Assembly: GCF_902859805.1 (NCBI RefSeq)
Contig: NZ_CADIKC010000001.1
Location: 1 to 64,000 of the forward strand
Source: Paraburkholderia sediminicola
GTDB lineage: Bacteria > Pseudomonadota > Gammaproteobacteria > Burkholderiales > Burkholderiaceae
Direction: 5' to 3'
Length of the DNA: 64,000 bases
The notes under the pieces are model-generated. The model ran no database searches. It had not been told where the DNA came from and saw nothing but the letters and a program-made list of their open reading frames with translations. Positions 17,046-25,879 of the stretch are shown here, in pieces (the first letter of the stretch is position 1; each line of letters starts with the position of its first letter). Made by a program: the position numbers and the translations under genes.

Positions 17046-17743
17046 GGTTCTCAGGCGATCGTCATGCCGGCGTCACGAAACACGAACGTGTGTTTCTGAT
17101 GCAGCGAACCCGGTTCGCAACGGTCAGAGACGGTCATCCCAGCGTCATGTTTCTTTAAACGCCCTGTGCGTTTTTCGAGCAAGCGTTCAATACTTTCAAC
17201 GTCGCTAGTCGAGTGTAATCGTGAGAGTCCGAGGCCCTTTGGTGAGATGGAATCGAAGTCAGGCGAGTTGTCCTCGCGCTGACGGCGCCATCGCCGACGG
17301 CAGCAACGGCAGCCTTGCGTTCCGCCGCTTCCTGTCCGTCTTCACGATCCTGTCCCGCCGTTCAGTTCGACGTCACAACTCCATCTCCGCGCGCGCCTTC
17401 ATTGCTGTGCGCACGGACGAAGTCGCCTCGCTGCTGCCGTAGCGCCTCCCCCTTTTCCGTCGTTCGATTCGTCCGTTTGCGTGAGCGCGCTCTCTTGAGC
17501 CATGCGTTCGTGCGTGTGCGGTGCCGTCTGCCGCACAGCGCTTCATGCGGATCAGATCAGTTGCGCACCGCAACGGGCCGAATCGAACGACACATCTAAT
17601 TACCACGCGCGGCGCGTCCCGCTGACGACGACCGCCTGCATTACCGGTGGCTTGACGCCTTGCGTCCGGCTGCGGAATGTTGCCGCGCCGTGTTTAACGT
17701 TGTTCATGCCGCGTCCCGCGGGGAACATACACGTCTATCTGAT

Positions 17744-18538
17744 ATGCGAAACAAACCCCTCGTCGGCATCAGCGCCGACAGAACGATGATGGGAGTCCAC
17801 CCGTCGCACGTCACCGGCGAGAAGTACATCGCCGCGATCGTGGACGGCTCGCAGGCGCTGGCCATGTTGCTGCCGGCGCTCGGCGAACGTCAGTCCACCG
17901 AAGACGTGCTGGCTGCTGTCGACGGCTTACTGTTCACCGGCAGCTATTCGAATGTCGAGCCGCACCGCTACGGCGGCCATCCCAGTGCACCGGGCACGCT
18001 GCACGACGCCGCACGCGATGCGACGACGCTGCCGCTGCTGCGCGCCGCGATCGCCGCAGGCGTGCCGGTGCTGGCGGTATGCCGGGGCTTTCAGGAAATG
18101 AACGTGGTATTCGGCGGGACGTTGCATCAAAGCGTTCACGCGGTGGCCGGGTTGAACGACCATCGCGAGAACAAGGAAGACGACCTCGACGTGCAATACG
18201 CACCGTCGCATTCGATCACGCTGACGCAGGGCGGCTTGTTGCAGCGCCTCGCGGGCGGCACGAATGAAGCGCGTGTGAATTCATTGCACGGTCAGGGCGT
18301 CGAGCGGCTGGGCGTGGGTCTGGTGGCAGAAGCCACCGCGCCGGACGGATTGATCGAAGCGGTGAGCGTGAAAGATGCGCGTGCCTTCGCGCTGGGTGTG
18401 CAGTGGCACCCGGAATGGAAGCATGCCAACGACGCGCTTTCCACCGCGATCTTTCGCGCCTTCGGCGACGCCTGCCGCGATCGAATGCGCACCAAGGCCG
18501 GCTATGGCGCGGCATCCGCCGCTGCCACGCATGCCTGA
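17744..18538 (+). CDS. puuD: Gamma-glutamyl-GABA hydrolase, class I glutamine amidotransferase fold
   Basis: A 264-residue cytosolic hydrolase that releases GABA from gamma-glutamyl-GABA. The nucleophile lies in VLAVCRGFQEMNV, and the His-Glu pair in GVQWHPEW. The start KPLVGISADR and the block INSLHGQG-like VNSLHGQGVERL match PuuD. I chose the ATG at 17744, where family similarity begins, although its ribosome-binding site is poor. The frame is open further upstream but without family features. It is the first gene of a plus-strand run with puuA. Confidence 0.9.
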   Translation: MRNKPLVGISADRTMMGVHPSHVTGEKYIAAIVDGSQALAMLLPALGERQSTEDVLAAVDGLLFTGSYSNVEPHRYGGHPSAPGTLHDAARDATTLPLLRAAIAAGVPVLAVCRGFQEMNVVFGGTLHQSVHAVAGLNDHRENKEDDLDVQYAPSHSITLTQGGLLQRLAGGTNEARVNSLHGQGVERLGVGLVAEATAPDGLIEAVSVKDARAFALGVQWHPEWKHANDALSTAIFRAFGDACRDRMRTKAGYGAASAAATHA

Positions 18539-18570
18539 GCCGGTCGCGCACCAAAACTGAGAGAATAACC

Positions 18571-19905
18571 ATGCATGAAATCGACGACTTCCTGAAGAAG
18601 AACCGCGTCACCGAAATCGAAGCGATCATTCCGGATATGGCCGGGATCGCACGCGGCAAGATCATTCCGCGCAGCAAGTTCGAATCCGGCGAATCCATGC
18701 GCTTGCCGCAGGCGGTGATGATCCAGACCGTCACAGGGGACTATCCGGAAGACGGCACGCTCACCGGCGTCACCGACCCGGACATGGTCTGCGTTCCGGA
18801 CGCCAGCACCATCCGCATGATTCCGTGGGCCGTCGATCCGACCGCCCAGGTGATCCACGATTGCGTTCACTTCGACGGCACGCCCGTCGCCATCTCGCCG
18901 CGCCGTGTGTTGCGCCGCGTGCTGGAACTCTACAAGGCCAAAGGCTGGAAGCCGGTTATCGCGCCGGAACTGGAGTTCTACCTGGTCGACATGAACAAGG
19001 ACCCGGATCTGCCGCTGCAACCGCCGATCGGCCGTACGGGCCGTCCGGAAACCGGCCGTCAGGCGTACTCGATCGAAGCGGTCAACGAATTCGATCCGCT
19101 GTTTGAAGACATCTATGAATACTGCGAAGTGCAGGAACTGGAAGTCGATACGCTGATTCACGAAGTCGGCGCCGCGCAGATGGAAATCAACTTCATGCAC
19201 GGCGACCCGTTGAAACTCGCCGACAGCGTGTTCCTGTTCAAGCGCACGGTGCGTGAGGCCGCGCTGCGTCACAAGATGTATGCGACTTTCATGGCCAAGC
19301 CGATGGAAGGCGAACCGGGCTCGGCAATGCACATGCACCAGAGCCTCGTGGACGAAGAAACCGGCCACAACCTGTTCACGGGTGCGGACGGCAAGCCCAC
19401 ATCGCTTTTCACCGGCTATATCGCGGGCCTGCAGAAATACACGCCGGCACTGATGCCGATTTTCGCGCCGTACATTAACTCGTATCGCCGCCTGTCGCGC
19501 TTCATGGCCGCGCCGATTAACGTGGCATGGGGTTACGACAACCGTACCGTGGGTTTCCGGATTCCGCATTCGGGCCCGGCTGCGCGCCGCATCGAAAACC
19601 GCATTCCGGGCGTGGATTGCAATCCGTATCTGGCGATTGCCGCGACGCTGGCTGCCGGCTATCTTGGCATGACGCAAAATCTGGAACCGACCGAGCCGCT
19701 GCTCAGCGACGGTTACGAACTGCCCTACCAGTTGCCGCGCAATCTGGAAGAAGGGCTGACGCTGATGGGTGCGTGTGAACCGATGGCCGAGATTCTCGGC
19801 GAGAAATTCGTCAAGGCCTACCTCGCACTGAAAGAAACCGAATACGAAGCGTTTTTCCGCGTGATCAGTTCGTGGGAACGCCGGCATTTGCTGCTGCACG
19901 TCTAA
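18571..19905 (+). CDS. puuA: Gamma-glutamylputrescine synthetase (glutamine synthetase family)
   Basis: A 444-residue ligase that joins glutamate to putrescine with ATP, first step of the Puu route. It has the glutamine-synthetase layout: an N-terminal beta-grasp domain with DMAGIARGKIIP, then the catalytic barrel with PELEFYL, AAQMEINF, GSAMHMHQS (metal and glutamate binding), NRTVGFRIP and the RIENRIPGVDCNPYL block. The shorter length and the absence of the adenylylation tyrosine loop of true GlnA fit PuuA. The start follows GAGAG. It lies 32 bp after puuD. A spermidine- or ethanolamine-specific relative (GlnA3/GlnA4-like) cannot be excluded. Confidence 0.88.
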   Translation: MHEIDDFLKKNRVTEIEAIIPDMAGIARGKIIPRSKFESGESMRLPQAVMIQTVTGDYPEDGTLTGVTDPDMVCVPDASTIRMIPWAVDPTAQVIHDCVHFDGTPVAISPRRVLRRVLELYKAKGWKPVIAPELEFYLVDMNKDPDLPLQPPIGRTGRPETGRQAYSIEAVNEFDPLFEDIYEYCEVQELEVDTLIHEVGAAQMEINFMHGDPLKLADSVFLFKRTVREAALRHKMYATFMAKPMEGEPGSAMHMHQSLVDEETGHNLFTGADGKPTSLFTGYIAGLQKYTPALMPIFAPYINSYRRLSRFMAAPINVAWGYDNRTVGFRIPHSGPAARRIENRIPGVDCNPYLAIAATLAAGYLGMTQNLEPTEPLLSDGYELPYQLPRNLEEGLTLMGACEPMAEILGEKFVKAYLALKETEYEAFFRVISSWERRHLLLHV

Positions 19906-19954
19906 GACTTTTGTCGACGACGTCGCCCGCAAACGCAAAAAAATTGGAGGCAGT

Positions 19955-21400
19955 ATGAACTACAGAACAGAAGAAGTCGCTTACGTGCAACCGGCCATTC
20001 AACCCAGCGCCGCTGCAAGCGCACAGGCCACGCAACAACGCAGCACCGCCGAATACCGCGCGCTCGACGCCGCGCACCATATCCATCCGTTTTCGGATAT
20101 GGGCTCGCTCAATCGCGCCGGCAGCCGCGTGATCGTCAAGGCACACGGCGTGTACCTGTGGGATTCGGACGACAACAAGATCATCGACGGCATGGCCGGT
20201 TTGTGGTGCGTGAACGTCGGTTATGGCCGCAAGGAACTGGCCGACGCAGCGTACCGCCAGATGCAGGAACTGCCCTTCTACAACACGTTCTTCAAGACGA
20301 CGCACCCGCCGGTGATCGAACTGTCGGCCCTCCTCGCCGAGCTGGCGCCGGAACCGTTCAACCACTTCTTCTATTGCAACAGCGGCTCGGAAGGCAACGA
20401 CACCGTGCTGCGCATCGTCCATCAATATTGGGCGACGCAAGGCAAGCACTCGAAGAAGGTCGTGATCTCGCGCAAGAACGGCTATCACGGTTCGACGATC
20501 GCGGGCGGCACACTGGGCGGCATGGGCTACATGCATGAACAGATGCCTTCGAAGGTCGAGAACATCGTGCATATCGACCAGCCGTATTTCTTCGGCGAAG
20601 CAGAAGGCAATCTGACGCCGGAAGAATTCGCTCTGGCCCGAGCGCAACAACTCGAAGCGAAGATTCTCGAAATCGGCGCGGATAACGTGGCCGCGTTTAT
20701 CGGCGAGCCTTTCCAGGGCGCGGGTGGCGTGATTTTCCCGGCATCAACGTATTGGCCGGAAATCCAGCGCATCTGCCGCAAGTACGACATCCTGCTGGTC
20801 GCCGACGAAGTCATCGGCGGCTTCGGCCGGACCGGCGAATGGTTCGCGCATCAGCACTTCGGTTTCGAGCCGGATCTGATCACGCTGGCCAAGGGCCTGA
20901 CAAGCGGCTATGTGCCGATGGGCGCGGTCGGTCTGCATGATCGCGTCGCCAAAGCGATTATCGAAAACGGCGATTTCAATCACGGCCTCACCTACTCCGG
21001 CCATCCGGTAGCCGCAGCCGTGGCGCTCGCCAACCTGAAGCTGCTGCGCGACGAGAAGATCGTCGAGCTCGTCAAGACCGACACGGGTCCGTACTTCCAG
21101 AAGAAGCTGCGCGACACCTTCGCCAATCACCCGATCATCGGCGAAATCTCCGGTGCGGGTCTGGTAGCCGGTCTGCAACTCGCAGAAGACCCGAAAGCGC
21201 GCAAGCGCTTTGCCAATGGTGGTGAAGTCGGCACGATCTGCCGTGACTTCTGCTTCAACGGCAACCTGATCATGCGCGCCACCGGCGACCGGATGCTTCT
21301 GTCGCCGCCGCTCGTGATCAACAAGCTGGAAATCGACGAGATCGTTGCGAAGGCCAAATACGCCATCGACGCGACCGCACAACAACTCGGAATTTCGTAA
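19955..21400 (+). CDS. spuC: Putrescine-pyruvate aminotransferase, class III
   Basis: A 481-residue PLP-dependent enzyme moving the amino group of putrescine to pyruvate to give 4-aminobutyraldehyde and alanine. Class III marks are YCNSGSEGNDTVLRI, the Asp in LLVADEVIGGFGRTG and the PLP lysine in TLAKGLTSGYVPMGA. The N-terminal DAAHHIHPFSDMGSLNRAGSRVI block is characteristic of SpuC-type omega-aminotransferases. The ATG follows GGAGG. It lies 49 bp after puuA, so one transcript probably encodes two alternative routes for putrescine. Confidence 0.87.
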   Translation: MNYRTEEVAYVQPAIQPSAAASAQATQQRSTAEYRALDAAHHIHPFSDMGSLNRAGSRVIVKAHGVYLWDSDDNKIIDGMAGLWCVNVGYGRKELADAAYRQMQELPFYNTFFKTTHPPVIELSALLAELAPEPFNHFFYCNSGSEGNDTVLRIVHQYWATQGKHSKKVVISRKNGYHGSTIAGGTLGGMGYMHEQMPSKVENIVHIDQPYFFGEAEGNLTPEEFALARAQQLEAKILEIGADNVAAFIGEPFQGAGGVIFPASTYWPEIQRICRKYDILLVADEVIGGFGRTGEWFAHQHFGFEPDLITLAKGLTSGYVPMGAVGLHDRVAKAIIENGDFNHGLTYSGHPVAAAVALANLKLLRDEKIVELVKTDTGPYFQKKLRDTFANHPIIGEISGAGLVAGLQLAEDPKARKRFANGGEVGTICRDFCFNGNLIMRATGDRMLLSPPLVINKLEIDEIVAKAKYAIDATAQQLGIS

Positions 21401-21473
21401 CGGCAGTTCGTTCCGGCATGGGCACACCCACGATACGCGCTCATGCCGGTTCTTCACATCAAGGGAAAAAACC

Positions 21474-22595
21474 ATGAGCGTTTGTCATCTTCGTCATGCG
21501 GTCGCGGGGGCCGCGCTTCTCGCCTTCACGGGTTTTGCGGCGTTGTCGGTTACGCCGGCCCTTGCGGCCGACACGGAACTGAATGTGTACAACTGGTCGG
21601 ACTACATCGCGAAGGACACGATTCCAAACTTCGAGAAGCAGGACGGCATTCACGTCAAATACGACAACTACGATAGCGACGATACCTTGCAGGCCAAACT
21701 GCTGGCAGGCAGCTCCGGTTATGACATCGTGGTGCCGACGTCGAACTACATGGCCAAGCAGATCCAGGCCGGTGTGTATCAGAAGCTCGACAAGTCGAAG
21801 CTGCCGAACCTGTCGAACCTCGACCCCGTGCTGATGAAGATGATCTCCGACGCCGATCCGGGCAACCAGTACGGTGTGCCTTGGGCTTACGGCACTGACG
21901 GTATCGGCTACAACGTGCAAGCCGTGCAGAAGGCGCTCGGCGCCAATGCGCCGGTGGACAGCTGGGCACTGGTCTTCGACCCGGCCAATCTGTCGAAGCT
22001 AAAAGGTTGCGGCGTGTCGTTCCTCGACCAGGCAGTCGACGTATTTGCCGCGACGCTCCAATACATGCATAAGGATCCGAACAGCACGAACCCCGCCGAC
22101 TATCAGGCCGCGTTCGAAGTGCTGAAGAAAGTCCGCCCGTATATCACCCAATTCAATTCATCCGGCTACATCAACGACCTCGCTAACAACGACATCTGCG
22201 TCGCGGTGGCATGGTCCGGCGACGTCGGCATCGCCAGCCGCCGTACCGCTGAAGCCAAGCGTTCGTATCAGGTGAAATTCTCGAACGTGAAGGAAGGCGG
22301 TCTGCTGTGGTTCGACGTGATGGTGATTCCGAAAGACGCACCGCATCCGGAAGCCGCGCTGAAGTGGATCAACTACATTGAAGATCCGAAGGTCAACGCA
22401 GCGATTACCAACGAAGTGTTCTATCCGACTGCGAACAAGGCCGCGCGCCAGTTCGTGATACCGGGTGTTTCACAGGACACGACTGTTTATCCGGGCGATG
22501 AAGTGTTGAGCAAAATGACACTGATGAAGCCGATGCCCACCGACATTCTGCGCCTTGAAAATCGTCTTTGGGCGCAGCTTAAAACCGGCCATTGA
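21474..22595 (+). CDS. potF: Polyamine-binding periplasmic protein
   Basis: A 373-residue exported solute-binding protein of the PotD/PotF family. It has a signal peptide with the hydrophobic core AGAALLAFTGFAAL and a probable cleavage after ALA-A near residue 31. The mature start ELNVYNWSDYIAKDTIPNFEK is the family hallmark, and YGTDGIGYN and PKDAPHPEAALKWINY follow. The ATG at 21474 follows AAGGGA. It captures putrescine or a related polyamine and hands it to PotHI. A strong hairpin separates it from potG. Confidence 0.9.
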   Translation: MSVCHLRHAVAGAALLAFTGFAALSVTPALAADTELNVYNWSDYIAKDTIPNFEKQDGIHVKYDNYDSDDTLQAKLLAGSSGYDIVVPTSNYMAKQIQAGVYQKLDKSKLPNLSNLDPVLMKMISDADPGNQYGVPWAYGTDGIGYNVQAVQKALGANAPVDSWALVFDPANLSKLKGCGVSFLDQAVDVFAATLQYMHKDPNSTNPADYQAAFEVLKKVRPYITQFNSSGYINDLANNDICVAVAWSGDVGIASRRTAEAKRSYQVKFSNVKEGGLLWFDVMVIPKDAPHPEAALKWINYIEDPKVNAAITNEVFYPTANKAARQFVIPGVSQDTTVYPGDEVLSKMTLMKPMPTDILRLENRLWAQLKTGH

Positions 22596-22623
22596 TTAAG
22601 CCAAACTAAAAAGAATCGATCCC

Positions 22624-22653
22624 GCGCTCAGGGATCGCTCGAACCCTGAGCGC
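22624..22653 (+). promoter_or_regulatory. Intercistronic 10-bp stem hairpin between potF and potG
   Basis: GCGCTCAGGG (22624-22633) pairs exactly with CCCTGAGCGC (22644-22653) around a ten-base loop. No T-run follows, so it is more likely an mRNA-stabilising or attenuating element than a full terminator. Binding-protein genes are usually needed in higher amount than their membrane partners, which suits a hairpin here. Confidence 0.65.
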
Positions 22654-22801
22654 ATGAATAGTAGTAACGTAGTCAGCCTGCGCGCTTAAGTCCCACCTGT
22701 GCGCAGTCCCATGTTTTCCGATCGCAGCGCATCTTGCGAGCCGCCTTAGGCGACTCGTATGGAGACACTTGCGCTCGCGATCCGCAAGGAATGGTTACAT
22801 C

Positions 22802-23965
22802 ATGAACTCGACGACACAAAAAAGCGTAGCCGGCGCCACCCAGATGGCCCGCCCCGCACCGGCGACAAAATCGAAATCGGACGAATTCGTTCGCATCGAA
22901 AATGTCGTTAAGAAATTCGGCGACAGTACTGCTGTCGACAACGTCAACCTGAGCATTGCGAAGAATGAATTGTTCGCGCTGCTCGGCAGCTCCGGCTGCG
23001 GCAAGTCCACGCTCCTGCGCATGCTCGCAGGGCTCGAGTCGGTCACGTCCGGCCGCATTTTCGTCGACGGCGAAGACCTCGCCGCGATGCCGCCGTACAA
23101 GCGACCGGTCAACATGATGTTCCAGTCGTATGCGCTGTTCCCGCATATGAGCGTTGAAGCGAATATCGCGTTCGGCCTCAAGCAGGAAGGCACGCCGAAG
23201 AACGAGATCAAGGAGCGTGTTGCCGACGCGCTCAATCTCGTGCAGATGAGCAAATACGCGCAACGCAAGCCGCACCAGTTGTCCGGCGGACAGCAGCAGC
23301 GTGTGGCGCTGGCCCGCTCGCTCGTCAAGCGCCCCAAGCTGCTGCTGCTCGACGAGCCGATGTCGGCGCTCGACAAGAAGATCCGTCAGAAGACCCAGCT
23401 CGAACTGGTGAACATCATCGAGAAGGTCGACGTGACCTGCGTGATGGTGACGCACGATCAGGAAGAAGCCATGACGATGGCCGGACGCCTCGCCGTGATG
23501 AGCGAAGGCCGCATCGTGCAGATCGGCTCGCCCAGCCAGGTGTACGAGTTTCCGAATAGCCGCTTCTCGGCCGAGTTCATCGGCTCGACCAACCTGTTCG
23601 AAGGCACCGTGGTTGCCGATGAACCGGACCACATCTTCGTGGAAAGCGAAGACCTCGAATCGCGCATTTACGTGAGCCACGGCATTACCGGCCCGCTCGG
23701 TATGCCCGTGGGCATCTCGGTGCGTCCGGAACGCGTGAAGGTCTCGCTCGACAAGCCCTCGACGCCGCACAACTGGGCACGCGGCGTGGTGTCGGATGTC
23801 GCGTACATGGGCAGCTATTCGCTGTATCACGTGCGCCTGCCGAGCGGCAAGACAGTCGTGTCGAATCTCTCCAGCTCGCACCTGATGAGCGAAGGTGCGC
23901 CGTCCTATAACGACGACGTGTTCGTCTACTGGTCGCCGGCTAGCGGCGTGGTGCTGACGCAATGA
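22802..23965 (+). CDS. potG: Polyamine ABC transporter ATP-binding protein
   Basis: A 387-residue ATPase that powers polyamine import. Walker A is GSSGCGKST (residues ~61-69), the signature is LSGGQQQR (~159) and Walker B LLLLDEP (~180), with MVTHDQEEA as switch His. The C-terminal TOBE-type domain (VGISVRPERVKVS) is usual for PotA/PotG. The ATG follows AAGGA; 206 bp with a hairpin separate it from potF. Its stop overlaps the potH start (ATGA). Confidence 0.93.
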   Translation: MNSTTQKSVAGATQMARPAPATKSKSDEFVRIENVVKKFGDSTAVDNVNLSIAKNELFALLGSSGCGKSTLLRMLAGLESVTSGRIFVDGEDLAAMPPYKRPVNMMFQSYALFPHMSVEANIAFGLKQEGTPKNEIKERVADALNLVQMSKYAQRKPHQLSGGQQQRVALARSLVKRPKLLLLDEPMSALDKKIRQKTQLELVNIIEKVDVTCVMVTHDQEEAMTMAGRLAVMSEGRIVQIGSPSQVYEFPNSRFSAEFIGSTNLFEGTVVADEPDHIFVESEDLESRIYVSHGITGPLGMPVGISVRPERVKVSLDKPSTPHNWARGVVSDVAYMGSYSLYHVRLPSGKTVVSNLSSSHLMSEGAPSYNDDVFVYWSPASGVVLTQ

Positions 23966-24933
23966 GCAATCCCACTACCTCCCCTGCGGCGCTCGGCGCG
24001 CCGTCCGGCAGCCGCCTGCTCGGCTCGCTGAAAAAACGCCTCTCGATCCTGGTGCCCTCGGGCCGCACGACCGTGATCGGCGTGCCGTTCATGTGGCTCT
24101 TCGTGTTCTTCGCGTTGCCGTTCGTGCTGGTGCTGAAAATCAGCTTCGCCGATCTGCGCCTGGGCATTCCTCCGTACACGGATCTCGTGACGGTCAAGGA
24201 CGGCATGGTGCACTTCGCCATGCAGCTCAGCCATTACGCCTTCCTGCTGCAGGACGATCTGTACGTCGCCACGTACATCAGCTCGCTGAAGATGGCCGCA
24301 ATCTCGACCTTCTTCTGCCTGTTGATCGGCTACCCGATTGCGTACTACATCGCGCGGTCCGAGCCGACCAAGCGCAACCTGCTGATGATGGGCGTGATGC
24401 TGCCGTTCTGGACGTCGTTCCTGATCCGCGTCTATGCATGGATCGGCATCCTGAAGGACGACGGCCTGCTCAATCACACGTTGATGTCCATCGGCATGAT
24501 TCATTCACCGTTGCGCCTCTACCACACGGATATTGGCGTCTATATCGGCATGGTTTATTCGTATCTGCCGTTCATGGTGATGCCGCTGTATGCGCACCTG
24601 GTGAAGATGGATCTGACGCTGCTCGAAGCGGCCTACGACCTCGGTTGCAAACCGTGGACCGCCTTCACGCGCATCACCTTGCCGCTGTCGAAGAACGGCA
24701 TTATCGCCGGCAGTCTGCTGGTGTTCATTCCGGCGGTCGGCGAGTACGTGATTCCTGAACTGCTGGGCGGCGCCGATACGCTGATGATCGGCCGCGTGAT
24801 GTGGGATGAATTCTTCAACGATATGGACTGGCCGATGGCATCCGCTGTCACCGTCGCCATGGTTCTACTGCTGCTCGTGCCGATGGCCGTGTTCCAGTAC
24901 TACCAGGTCAAGGAACTGGAGGGCGCGAAATGA
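23962..24933 (+). CDS. potH: Polyamine ABC transporter permease
   Basis: A 323-residue inner-membrane permease of the PotB/PotH type with about six transmembrane segments. The coupling loop that docks on the ATPase is EAAYDLGCKPWTAFTRITLPLSKNG. The N-terminal cytosolic part (residues ~1-35) is polar. The start overlaps the potG stop and the stop overlaps the potI start, so the three are co-translated. Its partner in the channel is PotI. Confidence 0.92.
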   Translation: MSNPTTSPAALGAPSGSRLLGSLKKRLSILVPSGRTTVIGVPFMWLFVFFALPFVLVLKISFADLRLGIPPYTDLVTVKDGMVHFAMQLSHYAFLLQDDLYVATYISSLKMAAISTFFCLLIGYPIAYYIARSEPTKRNLLMMGVMLPFWTSFLIRVYAWIGILKDDGLLNHTLMSIGMIHSPLRLYHTDIGVYIGMVYSYLPFMVMPLYAHLVKMDLTLLEAAYDLGCKPWTAFTRITLPLSKNGIIAGSLLVFIPAVGEYVIPELLGGADTLMIGRVMWDEFFNDMDWPMASAVTVAMVLLLLVPMAVFQYYQVKELEGAK

Positions 24934-25841
24934 TCAAGCCAAATAGAACGCTTTCCAATAGCGTACTGACGTTCGGGTTTCTGTTTCTGTATATCCCGAT
25001 CATCAGCCTGGTCGTGTATTCGTTCAACGAGTCAAAGCTCGTTACGGTCTGGTCCGGCTTTTCGCTCAAATGGTATGGCGCATTGCTGCAGGACGGAGAA
25101 CTGCTCAGTGCAGCGTGGTTGTCGCTGAAAATCGGTCTGCTGACCGCGTGTGCGTCAGTGGTGATCGGCACATGGGCAGGCTTCGTGCTGGCCCGCTTCG
25201 GACGCTTTCGCGGCTTCACGCTGTTCGCCGGCATGATCAACGCGCCGCTCGTGATTCCTGAAGTGATTCAGGGCATCTCGCTGCTGCTGCTGTTCGTCGC
25301 GCTCGAACAGATGCTCGGCTGGCCGAAGGGCCGCGGTCTCTTCACGATCTGGATCGGCCACGTGATGCTGTGCGTTTCGTACGTGGCGATCATCGTGCAA
25401 TCGCGGGTGAAGGAGCTCAACAAGTCGCTCGAAGAAGCCGCACTCGATCTCGGCGCAACGCCCTTCAAGGTGTTCTTCCTGATCACGCTGCCGCTGATCT
25501 CGCAAGCTCTGATGTCCGGCTGGCTGCTGTCGTTCACGCTGTCGTTCGACGATCTCGTGCTCTCCGCGTTCCTGTCGGGTCCTGGTTCGACCACGCTGCC
25601 GCTCGTCGTGTTCTCGCGTGTTCGTCTTGGCCTGAATCCGGAAATGAACGCGCTCGCCACGATCTTCATCACCACGGTGACGATCGGCGTGATCGCCGTC
25701 AACCGCTGGATGCAGGTGCGTGAGCGCAAGCGCAACCGCGACATGCAGATGGCGTTCGCACTCGCCGAAGCCGCCGACCCGTTGCCGTTAGCACCACAAC
25801 AAGCCACCGTACGGAAGTCGCTCGATACGGCAAGCGCATAA
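24930..25841 (+). CDS. potI: Polyamine ABC transporter permease
   Basis: A 303-residue PotC/PotI-type inner-membrane permease, second half of the import channel. It begins with a hydrophobic segment after SNSVLTFGFLFLYIPIISL, contains the coupling loop EEAALDLGATPFKVFFLITLPL and ends in a polar tail. The ATG overlaps the potH stop. It completes a four-part polyamine importer; no single-component transporter such as PuuP is present in this cluster. Confidence 0.92.
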   Translation: MIKPNRTLSNSVLTFGFLFLYIPIISLVVYSFNESKLVTVWSGFSLKWYGALLQDGELLSAAWLSLKIGLLTACASVVIGTWAGFVLARFGRFRGFTLFAGMINAPLVIPEVIQGISLLLLFVALEQMLGWPKGRGLFTIWIGHVMLCVSYVAIIVQSRVKELNKSLEEAALDLGATPFKVFFLITLPLISQALMSGWLLSFTLSFDDLVLSAFLSGPGSTTLPLVVFSRVRLGLNPEMNALATIFITTVTIGVIAVNRWMQVRERKRNRDMQMAFALAEAADPLPLAPQQATVRKSLDTASA

Positions 25842-25879
25842 GAAGTCCTTTTGCAATACGACCAATAAGGAGAATTTGC

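Larger units (their letters stand above)
16823..17743. other. Long divergent intergenic region between puuR-like and puuD
   Basis: 921 bp. The puuR-proximal part is AT-rich and holds two imperfect direct repeats (16906-16940 and 16984-17020), a possible plus-strand promoter (17018-17045), an inverted repeat GAAACAC/GTGTTTC (17077-17096) and a palindrome GCGAACC-C-GGTTCGC (17104-17118). From about 17200 to 17700 there are short open frames on both strands, but none has family features or a good ribosome-binding site, so I do not call a gene. If the promoter is real, puuD has an unusually long leader. Confidence 0.5.

Noticed and set aside
17221..17599. Short overlapping frames of 73-95 residues before puuD
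   Set aside because: No ribosome-binding sites, no family features and Arg/Ser-rich composition.
18502..19938. 478-residue minus-strand frame opposite puuA
   Set aside because: Shadow of a conserved gene in GC-rich DNA; no motifs and no start signal.
22673..23962. 429-residue minus-strand frame opposite potG
   Set aside because: It mirrors potG and has a His/Arg-rich composition typical of antisense frames.
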